Below the pieces are notes generated by a model, which searched no databases, was not told where the DNA came from, and saw only the letters and a list, made by a program, of their open reading frames with translations. A stretch of DNA of 64,000 nucleotides, from assembly GCA_000310025.1 (NCBI GenBank), contig FN649751.1:1265525-1329524 (forward strand), read 5' to 3'. The DNA is from Ectocarpus siliculosus. Its lineage: Eukaryota > Sar > Phaeophyceae > Ectocarpales > Ectocarpaceae. The position numbers and the translations under genes were made by a program. The stretch's first letter is position 1, and every line of letters begins with the position of its first letter. This document shows positions 23,165 to 34,200 of this stretch, in pieces.

Positions 23165-26100
23165 TCATGCTGTCAGCAGCGGCTCCAACCCCGCTGCCGT
23201 GCGCAAGCTCGCGGACACATCTGCCAGGTGCCTCATCGTCGGGCGTCCGTGTGGGCAGTTCCAGGGCTGCTCGATGGTGGCCATCTTCGCCACCACTCGC
23301 GCCATCTGTCCCTTGTCCAACGCCTTCCCGATCATGAACGAGCTCCGGCAGGCGCGGCTTGCGAACATGGCGCGTGCCTTCGGGAGTCGCACCATCTCTC
23401 CGGGGTTGGTGTTGTCCGCCACGATGGACGCCAGCTCGTGGACGTCGTCCACGCCGAACTGCGTGCCCTTGCTGAAGGGGATCGCCGTGATCTTGAGCTT
23501 CTTCGTTGTGGGCTGGTCATCGTCGATCTGCGCACCACAAGGAGACAGGCAGCCGGGTTAAAAAAATATCGAAACACCCTCCCGGAACTGTGGCATGTAG
23601 AAGGGAGAACGCTCGCCCGCCATGCGGCAAATATGAGGAATCATGAGAACGTGCTAAGTTGTCCCTCTCACCGTGAAGCGGAAACCGTTCCTCTCGAACA
23701 AGGCGATGTTGTCGATGATGGTCATCTCCTCGGAAGCAGAGGTCTCGAGAGGTAGAGGCCTGCGGGCACAAAGGGCAGACGCGCACAAGCACATTTTTCA
23801 AGACGATCTGCCTCCACCTTCTCAGCCGCTTAACACTCTCTTCATTCACACAAACACCCAACCGCGCGCGCTTACTATCTGGCGCTTGAACCTCACAAGT
23901 AGACTATGCTTAGGACAAGCGCATTGTGGACTCGCGTGGACGTGTTCATCCACTGAACCACAACGAGTGGGGACTGGATCTTTCCGACATTGATACTCGA
24001 TTGCCCCGGTAGTAGTGATTGCCTAAGCACTCGCAGGATTCGGGCTGGAATGCCGGAAACGACGGCCGGGAACTCCGATGAAGCTGGTTTCTCATCAATA
24101 CTCCCGCAAACACCCAAGCCATCCCAATGCTGCAATTTGCGTTGAAGCTCCAAGGTACCAAATGCTTTACTCGGGGTGCAAGAGCTTTATTTACGTACGG
24201 TGCACCAGGCCATGCGAGCGACACACGATAGCCTACCTGACAAGAGGCTGCTGATGGATGGTAGTGGTTTGCTGAAGCACCTCGAAGTTGTACTTCTCGT
24301 CACAGGCGTGCTGGTCCAAGATAAACAGATCTGAGCCCAACAGGCAGATCATGAATCCCAAGTTGAACTGGCCAACCACACGCATCTGGGTGAAGTGCTC
24401 CTGCATTAGCAGCAAAAAAAAAAGAGTAGGCGTAAATGATGGAGAGAGAAAAAAAAAGGGCGCGAAGTATGCCTTGGCTGTACTTAGCATAGAGCAAAGC
24501 ACACGACCCGCGGTTCGAAAGAGCTACGAACATGGCACGCCTCACTCTGACACTACAGCAACACCTGATGATGAGCCTACACTAAACTGCAGCCGATAGC
24601 GAACTGGCAAGGTGAGCTCATCCTTACCAGCGACACTTTACCAAAACACACTTCGACCACCATACAAATTCCCGTCGGCCGCCTCGTGTTGAAACACTAT
24701 TTCACTTCACCCACCTTGTGCAAAACCCTTGAAAACGCTCGCGCGGCTGCCTGTGAGTCTCGGTCCTTCGCACCGCAACCAGAGAGCTTCGCAGAGAACG
24801 AGTCCGCAGAGGCGTTTCGGGCGTTTCGCTTTCGCGTCAATCGAGACGCCCTGCGGCACCCTCCGAGGATGCTCCGCATGTCATACGCGAGGGGTTGGCA
24901 AGCGGCACCGCTGCTGGTCTCTCGTCGTGCGCCAGGAGTCTTACCCCCCTCGGCAGAGGCTGGGGGGTGGCCGACACGAACTGAGCTGTCCCTCTCGGGG
25001 GGGGCCTCTTTCGGGCCCAGCGTGCCTTCGGGACTCCGCTGTCTCGATCCCCCGTCCACATCACCGTGGTCCTTGGCAGGTGTCGCATTGCCGCCTTGCG
25101 TGTCTTGTACGCTGCTGCCAGCTTTGTCCCCGTCGACGCTCGCGGCTGCTTTGCCGCTAGCGCGGCCCTCGCCGACCCCGTCGTCGCTCTCCGCAACAAC
25201 CCCGCGGTGGCGTTTCGGGTTGGAAGGGCTTGTCGACCGCTGCCGGTCTCCGCCTTCGCTTCTCACGGGGTCGAGTGATCGCATCGCCCCCGCCGGCGCA
25301 TCAAAGTCGCGAGTCCTGCGCTTTCTGTCCTCCGCGCTCTTTGTCCTTCTTTCTCTCTTCATCCCCTCGGATTCTCGCCAGTCGGTGGCACCGCCGCCGC
25401 TTTCGCGACGTGTTTCCACCACTTCTACACGGTCCTTGGTCCCCTGATTCTTGGAACATTCCCCGGAAACGAGCTCCATCTCGTCCTTGCCACCGGAGGC
25501 TTCTTCTGCGGCAACGTGATCCTCGAGGGGCCCCGGCGACACTACGCCGACGCTGGAGGCGCCGCCGCGAGCTTCCGGGGGCGGCGGAGACGTTGCCGCC
25601 GCCGTGTCCCGCAGCGTGAACGCCGCCCCGTCCGTCAGCCGCGCCTGGACGAGTTGCCCTTGGTTGACGGGAATGGTGTACCTCGAAGACTCCCACTGCT
25701 TGTGCAGCGCTGTCTTCAAGCAGTCTAGCACCTCTGCTTCCTGTTGTCCAGGAATACATTCGTTGGAGGGGGAGACAGGGAGCGAGGCACGCTCACTTGC
25801 ATGGATTCGATGAGAGCGTCGCGTGAATCTGCTCTTCTACCACCTGATGCAGCGCGTCGATGGGCGGCGACAGGAAGTAGCCTTGTCCTTTCTTTGAAGC
25901 GGCACTCAGATGTGGAGGCTACCCTAGCAAAGCTTCGCAGAGAGGCTACGCGAAAGCACACGACCAGCTTACGCCCCCCCCCCCCCAGTCCATGCCCCCC
26001 GGTGTTCTGCCATCGGGGTTGGGTTTTCGTCGTTTGGCAACCACCTTGTAAAACACGCCGCCCCCCCCGGTGTTTTCCATCGGGGTTGGGTTTTCGTCGC

Positions 26101-29100
26101 TTAGCAACGACGTTGTAAAACAAACCGCCCCCCCCCCGGGTTTTGCCATCCGGATTGGGTTTTTATCCCNNNNNNNNNNNNNNNNNNNNNNNNNNNNNNN
26201 NNNNNNNNNNNNNNNNNNNNNNNNNNNNNNNNNNNNNNNNNNNNNNNNNNNNNNNNNNNNNNNNNNNNNGGGCCCCGGGGACATTACGCCGACGGGGGGG
26301 GGGCCGCCGGGAGTTTCGGGGGGGGGGGGAGACGTTGCCGCCGCCTTTTCCCGCAGGGTAAACGCCGCCCCTTCCTTCAGCGGGGCCGGGAGGAGTTGCC
26401 TTTGGTTGAGGGGAATGGGTTCCCTGGAAGATTCCCAGGGTTTGGGCAGGGGTTTTTTAAAGCAGTTTGGCACTTTTGTTTCTTTTTGTCCAGGAATACT
26501 TTTTTGGGGGGGGGGGACAGGGGGGGGGGCCCGTTCATTTGCAGGGTTTGGAGGAGGGGGTGGGGGGATTTTGTTTTTTTCCCCCCTGATGCAGGGGGTG
26601 GAGGGGGGGGGACAGAAATTACCTTTTTCTTTTTTTTGAAGGGGCATTTAGATGGGGGGGTTACCTTAGAAAAGTTTGGCAGGGGGGTTACGGGAAAGCC
26701 CAGGCCCGGTTTACGCCCCCCCCCCCCCAGTCCATGCCCCCCGGTGTTCTGCCATCGGGGTTGGGTTTTCGTCGTTTGGCAACGACGTTGTAAAACACGC
26801 CGCCGCCCCCGGTGTTTTCCATCGGGGTTGGGTTTTCGTCGCTTAGCAACGACGTTGTAAAACAAGCCGCCCCCCCCCGGTGTTTTGCCATCGGGATTGG
26901 GTTTTCGTCGCTTGGCAGCGACGTTGTAAAACAAGCCAATTCACTTCGTGAACTCGGCAACCAGGTTATCGTTTTTTTTTTTACCTCTGTTTTTTTTTGC
27001 GGTAACCATGAATGGTGGTCGAGTAGATCAAGTTGTGCGGGGTCGAGAAGCCTCACTCCGCGCAACGGGGGATGATCGCACCACCTTGTGTTAAAATGGT
27101 CAAGCATCCTCGAGGCAGTTACACAGTGCTTTCAACTGTCTCTGGAAGTGAAAGCACCAGAAAATAAATTAAGTCATACGCAGCTGTCATCCGTACGCAA
27201 GGAAGTAAGCACAAGATGCCGAACACCCTTAGCAGGATGTAGCTCACCCTTCATGCGACTCGCCGAATATCTCACGGCGCTTCGCGCTTGGTGATGTGAG
27301 AGCCTGGTCCGGTGAGAACCCGGCGTGCTCCGTCCCGGCTTTGTAGGGATGCGAGGTCAATGGTCTAACGACTACGGCATGCACGACTATGAGTACACCC
27401 CCCCCCCCCCAGTCCATGGTCTAACGACTACCGCATGCACGACTATGAGTACACCCCCCCAGTCCCAGCATTCGCTGCTTGAGCTGCAACTTTTCTTGGG
27501 AAATGAACAACTGCAACGAGATTTGGTCACGTGAGAACCGTCTCCGATGGATGGAACGGACGGCCTTACCTTGCCGAGGCACCCGTTTATTCCTAACCGT
27601 GACCACTCACCCCGGTCATGAATATTTCCCTCTTGTCGGGGGTGACGTTGACGTCGAACGTGCCCGGGGGCAGCCTGAGGTCAAGTATGAAGGCCGGCTT
27701 CTGCTTCATTTCGTACGCCCGCCACACCTCGCTCACCGCACGCGTGAACTGCCAGCGCGCCAGTACAACAACAGGTGGTCGCAGCCAGGGAGAAAAAGGC
27801 GATAAGGTCGGAACCAAACCAAAAGATTGGATAGATGTCACGAACCAAAGATGATTGTTTGTATTCCATGTCGTCATCATGTACAACGGGCCAAGGACGA
27901 CAAACAACTGCTTGTGGTACAACGAGGTGAGACATCCCCAACTTGGCACGTAGTCATTCGTACCTTGGGTAGGTCGACAGGTCGTCCGTTCAGATACAGA
28001 AACTGCCGGTCGTTGTCCGCGCGCCCAACTCCCACTCCCGCCTTGGACACCATGCCCCAGATCTTGCGCTCGCCGTCCTTGGCCTTCTGCGCACCCGAAC
28101 CCGTCACACTACCCCCTTGCTGGCCCTGCTTCTTGTTCTCAACTTCTTCTTCCTCTTCCTCTTCCTCTTCCTCATTCTGCGTCCCTTCCTCGGGCAAGCA
28201 GATGCTAACAGGCGACAGCGTCTTCAGAAACTTGGCTCCAAACACGTTGGTCACGTTGTCGTCCAGCTTGTTGTTGTACTGGTGGCGGTAAGATGCAACA
28301 GACACGACAATTGCTGGTCAGCTCTTTTTTCCGGTCCGGGGGGTGGGAAGGCAGTTCTGGCCCCATCAAGCAGGGAGCAACAGCCCTCACGCTTGCACTC
28401 TCTACTATGAATAGTTCACGACGGAAGTCTGACAACCCTAAGCATAAGCGGCGTCTCTCGCGAAGGAATGGACGCACGCAGTCTGACAACCCCAAGCATT
28501 AACGGCATCTCTCACGAACGGATGGCCAATTGATGAACCCAACCTGTGTCCCGATGTGGGTTTGCTTGCCCCCCTTAGCCTTGGTGTTGGTGACGGTGAT
28601 GCGGACACCGAGGCTGATCAAGGCGTACGCCTGCATCCCTCGCAGAAGCTTGTTGAACTGCTTCTTGATGTTGCGTCGGAACTCCCCACGCCGAACGGGC
28701 AGCGGCTCGAACATGTTTGATATGCTCACGGTTGTCCCGACTTGACGCGGCGCCGTCTCCTGTGCTCACATTCGTCGGGCGGACGGGGGACCAAAGAGCC
28801 AAGTTGGTGACGCACAGGGATTGGAATGGAGGTTTCTAAGTCAGCACGCGCATAACTATGCTGAACAAACACCCTTTCGCGAAGGTGTGCCCGGTACGAC
28901 GCACGGCGCAACCACCTTGCACGTCGCCCATGGGGTGCACGCGGCGGCCTACCTGGTGTGTGCCGCAACTACACCACTTGCTCACACAAGGGTGATCCAC
29001 CCATAGCAGGCAACGCTTTGCACCACGAAACATATTCTCTGCGTTGCACCTTGCCGAGCATCTTTCCGTTCCTCCCGTAGGCTAGCTTAACGCCCACGCT

Positions 29101-30951
29101 CTCGTCGGCCGTCCGCGTTGTCACCGAGAAGGACCCGGCAAGCTCGCACAGAGAGCTGAGCGCCTCTCCCCTGAAGCCGAAGGATCTGACACCGGTGAGG
29201 TCCGAAAAGGTGGCGAGCTTGGAGGTGTGGTACTTCAGGGCTAGCCCCTCGTAGTTGGACGGAGATACGCCGGAGCCGTTGTCGGATACTTCGATGAGGT
29301 CCACACCGAACTCCTTGAGCTTCACCTCCACGTGCTTCGCCCCGGCATCCTTTCGTTTCAAGCACACACGGGGGCAAGAGACAGAGACAGAGACAGAGAA
29401 GTTTGGTGGGTCTTCGTAGCTACAAAGGGATGAATGTGTGTGGTTGGCAGCGAAAGTACTGTGGTAGCTCATACCTTCCAAAACGCAATGATTCCGCACT
29501 GTATTATTCGGACCCTCGGGGATTCACCCCTCACGTCGAACCACAGCTCGTGGCGGATGCCTTTGTCATTGCTGTTGCTTCAGTGGGTGGGGAATGATCA
29601 TCGGTAAACCAAGCCTGCTACACGTGAAAAAAAGCAGAAGAGCCTTTTTTTTAGGCGGTGGGTTTTTTCTCACGGCTGTCGACTCTCGCCACCTGAGCTC
29701 CCGTGCCTCCTATCGCCCCGTGGTCTCTATCAGCCGCCACACAAGACGGACCATACACACAGCTCGCGGGGGATAGCGCTACAGTTGCTGTTGCTTCACT
29801 CTGTGTGCAGAGATATCACCGAAAACCAAATCGGTTGGAACGTACATTTTATGTACGACGCGTACGATTCCCAACGGCTATTGCAGAGCTACTCTTTGGA
29901 CAATGACTCGATGAGCAAAAAAAGGATCAACTGCTCGGTAAGAAGTGGGCCGAACTTTTGCGTATCACTTGTAGGGTCGGTCCCTTTTTGCGAATTTGGG
30001 GCAGAGTCAAAAAAGAGAAAACTCAACAAGTGGCCTCAAATATTTTTCTTTTTGTTTATGGTTCTTGCGGAGTTCGAAGAACCGCGCAAAACACTCGTTT
30101 TCAAACTTCGGGTCAAAACTGAGCTTTTTGTCGTCGACAGCAGCTGTCCCACACAGAGTGAAAGCCGCTGTGAAGAGGAGTGCACTCTATCACTCTATTC
30201 TATTGACTCGGTTTCCATCATCTACTGGCATGTGTCGGCGCACGAGAGCGTTGCTGGTGCTGCTGGCGGTGGTTCGGATCATTTTTCTGGCACTACAGGC
30301 TCGGATTCCGCCGCACCGGATAAGCTCGATTCGCCAAAATCCTCCCACTCCTAGGCGTCTCATGGCCATATGTTTTATTTTGGCCGTGTAGGCGAGCCTT
30401 CCCAAGATGAGCTTATCCCGGCGGCCCAGATGAAGTAGATGAGTTGTACAGCAGTACAGTATTTGCCAAAATTTGAAAAATGGTGAATGATACGAATGGG
30501 CCACATTGCACCATTTTTGCCGCGATGGCGTAATTTATGCTCCCAGTTTTATGGTCTTGCCAAACGTGTCTACCGATGTCCCCGAAGGCACTCAGTGAGG
30601 CAGTTTGAAGCTTTGAAGCTTTGGAGAGAGTGTGAGGAGGGTACGCACACACGGAGTGGACTACAGAGACGCTATTATATAACGCTTTTTCAAATTCAAA
30701 TTTCGATGCACAATTGCACAAATGTTATCAATGCGGCGCCTATTTAGCGGTCGGATTTAGTGGTCGGGGAAGCAATATCACAGCAGTATCACTCCGTGCA
30801 CAACGTCGACTCAGCATGGCAATGAAATAGCACTCACCAAGGAGTTCTCGACCAGCTCTTTCACCGCAGTGGCCAAGTCCGTGATGACCTGGCCGGAGCA
30901 AATCCTTGCAACAGAGACCTTGTCGATCGCCTTGATACTTGGCTGCTCCAT
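23165..30951 (-). CDS. PMS2: MutL homologue, PMS1/PMS2-type mismatch-repair endonuclease (about 907 aa)
   Basis: Nine exons join in phase: 30838-30951, 29050-29349, 28544-28759, 27964-28278, 27611-27748, 24715-25740, 24237-24400, 23672-23759 and 23165-23527. The N-terminal GHKL ATPase has [11 protein letters not shown] (motif I, split by intron 1), DNGSGV (II) and [10 protein letters not shown] (III), then [17 protein letters not shown] and [14 protein letters not shown] disordered linker fills exon 6. The MutL C-terminal domain has the endonuclease motif [12 protein letters not shown] (DQHAxxExxxxE), an ACR motif and CPHGRPT, all needed for metal binding and nicking. This identifies the PMS1 (yeast, plant) / PMS2 (animal) subunit, which pairs with MLH1 and nicks the error-containing strand. 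Exon 4 adds an uninterrupted Glu run not typical of the family. Intron 5 holds the G-rich repeat and an assembly gap. Confidence 0.96.
26170..26269. other. Assembly gap (100 N)
   Basis: A run of N next to tandem subunits of the G-rich repeat; the true length is unknown. Confidence 0.99.
26270..26722. other. Degraded duplicate of 25527-25985, probable assembly artefact
   Basis: The sequence follows 25527-25985 base by base, including part of PMS exon 6, but with many C-to-T, C-to-G and A-to-G changes and stretched G and T runs. The error type looks like low-quality base calls rather than mutation. It abuts the gap. It should not be treated as a second gene copy. Confidence 0.8.
28427..28520. 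repeat. Two-copy tandem repeat in PMS intron 3
   Basis: TCTGACAACCCTAAGCAT and TCTGACAACCCCAAGCAT each begin a near-identical unit of about 60 bp, between exons 3 and 4. Confidence 0.8.
29715..29905 (+). repeat. Dispersed repeat family B, copy 2
   Basis: Related to 11380-11545 (shared CGTGGTCTC, ATCAGCC, CCACACAAG, ACCAAATCGGT and TTGCAGAGC blocks in the same order). It lies in PMS intron 1. Both copies point the same way relative to the window but are antisense to their host genes. Confidence 0.6.
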
Positions 30952-31251
30952 TCTCGTTCGTATTTTTGAACCACAAACGCGCTCTCTGCGTTGCTATCCC
31001 CACCCACGAGTTCCTCGGCGCCTCACCAGGCCTCAAAGTGCTTCTTGCTGCTCGTTCTCGGCGTGGCAGTGTGCTAGTGCCCGTGCATGGCGGTGGGTGT
31101 TCAACGTGAGTCGGCGCCAAAAGGGAGCCCCGCATAACTGACTGTGGCCTCACCTCATACCCCTAAAATACAAGCCGCGCGCCTCCTCTGCCCTCGCTCG
31201 CCCGCCATATTCCGCCAGATCCCTTCTCGTGGTAGTGAGTGTCTGAAGCGC
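30952..31251. promoter_or_regulatory. Short divergent promoter region, PMS / GTPase gene
   Basis: Only 300 bp separate the ATG of the PMS gene (minus) and the ATG of the GTPase gene (plus), so both promoters lie here. No clear TATA box is seen. The limits are the two start codons. Confidence 0.6.
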
Positions 31252-34200
31252 ATGTTACAGGCGGTTCGTGCTTTGCGGCGAGGAGCCGCACCAGCCGGTG
31301 CGCGATGGTCGTTCGAAAGATGTGAGTTCTCACTGACTGCGACTTCAACACGTGCTGATCAGTGCTTGCATTTCCGCTCCCCTTTTCCGTAAGTCTGCTT
31401 GTGCCGAAGTGCGTGTGAGCAGGAGGTCTCATGCTCCTGTTATCTCCTGGTTATGCATGCAGCCTTCGCTGTTGTTCTGCTCACGGCCCGTGTTTCCTTT
31501 GAGCCCAGGTATGTTGCTGCCCTTACTGAGAGTGCGACAACGCTCTTGCTTCAAAATTTCATCCATCACTGACAAACACACACACCGACTTCTTGGTACA
31601 CCCCCCTGCTCAAATCGCGCCCATCCATCTTTTGGTTGGCTTGTTCGATCACAGGTGCGTTGGTCGGAGCCTCTCCTTGGGAGACGGGTGGCAGTCGACA
31701 TCAACGGCGCCGGCAGTCCACCGTCGATAGCAAGGTACAGGCTGAGATCATGGAGAAGTGCGACGATCTTCACGCAAGCTTCATCCAGCCCCTCAACGAC
31801 AAGACGGCCGGGCCGCTGGAGAAGCTGCAAACGGGTGGTTATCAGTCGACTAAGATGCCGTTCGTCTTCGTGCTGGGAAACCACAGCTCCGGCAAGTCGA
31901 GCTTCATCAACTACGTGTTGGGGAGGAACATCCAGACGGCCGGGGTGGCTCCCACGGACGATAGGTGTGTGGCCAATGCCCTCGCGTGATCAGCTAGACT
32001 CCTTGTTGGCCATCCAACTCCAACAAACCGGCATCCTTTCTTGGAGCTTTTTTTGGATGTGCTACATGTTCTGTCCCCGTCCTGAACATGGTTCATTCGC
32101 AGCGACGCTGGCGTTGGTCTTGTTTTTGGGCTCTTCGGGGGATGCAGTCGACTACCACTCGACATGGTATGCATTTATTAGTTCATTAGGCGGCGGAACT
32201 ATACTGGTACAGTTTTCGAGAGCCCTACCGGGATGCCCGTACACTCAAAAGAATAAGAATTAATGGAACCTGATTCACCCTTGTCCTCACGGAGCCACAG
32301 CAGCAGAGCAGGGGCAACATTCAATGGGCGCGAAGATATTTGAACTTGGCCTCTACGTTGTGCATCGTACCAGCCCTGTTGGTCAATGCTGTTTGATCCT
32401 TACTTTGCTGGTTGCGTAGACTCACCACTACATGGCTCTGAGCAGCATGCAGTTCTTCCGCCTCCCCAAGATACACACCCCCTCTTCTTTTTGTTGTCTG
32501 TTGCATGTACAGCTTCCTGTCTTCTGGCCCCCAACCCCGCTCTCCTCGGTACTTGCCCTCGTCGCTCCGCCCAGGGCAATTGCCTGAAAGCGCTCCTGCC
32601 TTTTCTCTCTCCCGTCTCCCTCGCCCGCCTTGTCGCACTCGGCATGTCGTGTCGCCGCCACCTGCAACACGCCAACATGATGCGTGGTGTGGCGGCTCGA
32701 CAGCTTCACCATCATCGCTCCGGGCCCCTCCGACCTTGATCAGGACGGCCCTGCCTTGGTGGGCGATCCCGACATGGGGTTCTCCGGGTTGCGGCAGTTC
32801 GGACCTACTCTCACGCATCACACGGAACTCAAGGTGAGGACACCCCATGCATGCACAACGCTCGAACTATGCAATCGAGTACGGCATGACAATAGCAGTC
32901 CGAGCCCAGTTGTGCATGTATGCACAAGAGCAACCGTTGCCCCCACAGCACCCGGCCGACCCTGCCAGCGATATCTCCTGCGCCCGTGAACTAACCCCCG
33001 ACACCGCCTCTCTCTCCGCAAACAGGTGCGCTCGGGCACTTCCACAAACTCGTTCATGATGGTGGACAGCCCCGGCATGATCGACAGCCCCATGTCCCGG
33101 TCCATCTACGAGCGCTCGGACCCCGACAGCCCCGCCGGCCGCGGCAAGGGTGCCGACACGAGCCGTGGCTACGACTTCGAGGGCGTCGTGCGGTGGTTCG
33201 CGGAGAGGGCGGACGTGATCCTCCTGTTCTTCGACCCGGACAAGCCTGGCACCACGGGGGAGACGCTGTCGATCCTCACCAACTCGCTGGCGGGTAAGGA
33301 CCACAAGCTTTACGTGGTCCTCAACAAGGTGGGTGCGCTGTTGTTTGTTTGCCCTGTTTTTTTTGTTGTAGGACAGTTTTTACTTGTTCATCTATACAGC
33401 AGCAGTGTCGAAGGGGGGCGCTTGTGGCTTGTGGTGAGACTCAAGCTGTTGCAGTGCCTTGTTTGGTGTGGTGTTGACTGTTGGGCCTGCCGGCTACTAA
33501 GTATTTGCACGCAGCCATACATTTTTTGGAAGTCGCGCAAACGATAACAACCAAAAGCGCGTGCCGACAAATAAAAGGGGTTGTGTTTTGTGTTGCGCCC
33601 CCCAAGTCATTTCGCCGCTCTCCCTCGTCCTTGTGATTGTCGCGTGGTCAGGCGGACCAGTTCAAGAAGATCCATGACTTCGCCCGTGCCTACGGCTCTC
33701 TCTGCTGGAACCTCAGCAAGGTAGGCCCTCGCTAATGACCTCGCCTGCATTGGGGTTGATGCAGATAATCGTTGTGCGTGAACATCGTCCATGTTGCGGT
33801 CCCGCCCCTATAGTTTTGTTTCACAGCGATAGCCATGCTGCTGGGAAGCACATCTCGAACGCCCTCTGGCCTGTTGAACCTTGTGAAACCGACGTCTAGG
33901 TTATCCCTCGCAAGGACTTGCCCCGCATCTACACGATGTGCCTGCCAGTGAAATCCAGAGACGGCGGTGCCGGTGAAGGGGAGGTCGAGTTGTCGCTCAG
34001 CAGCGGCCTGCACGACTTGGAGGTGAGTAAGTCTCGTTCGCTTTTTCGCAGTTGATGGGTCTTGTGTCTGTGTGGAATATCAATAGTATGGGAGGCCTCT
34101 CAAGCGTCGGGTGTAGTTGCCCTTCAGGCGTGGGTGTTGGAGGCGAACTGCGTGTAGTCGCCGAAGGCATACGTTTCTGGGAGTATTGCAGACTTGACCT

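Larger units (their letters stand above)
25970..27470 (-). repeat. Gap-associated G-rich repeat, copy 1 (inside PMS intron 5)
   Basis: In minus orientation this contains the same unit as 43325-43942 and 63115-63963. A poly-G tract and a unique block (27415 down to 26940) are followed by tandem subunits of about 60-65 bp with the core TTTTACAACGTCGTTG, each closed by a G run. Subunits appear at both 26720-26940 and 25975-26165, separated by the gap and by a degraded duplicate. At 27360-27465 a segment with the core CGACTATGAGTACACC occurs twice. Confidence 0.85.
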
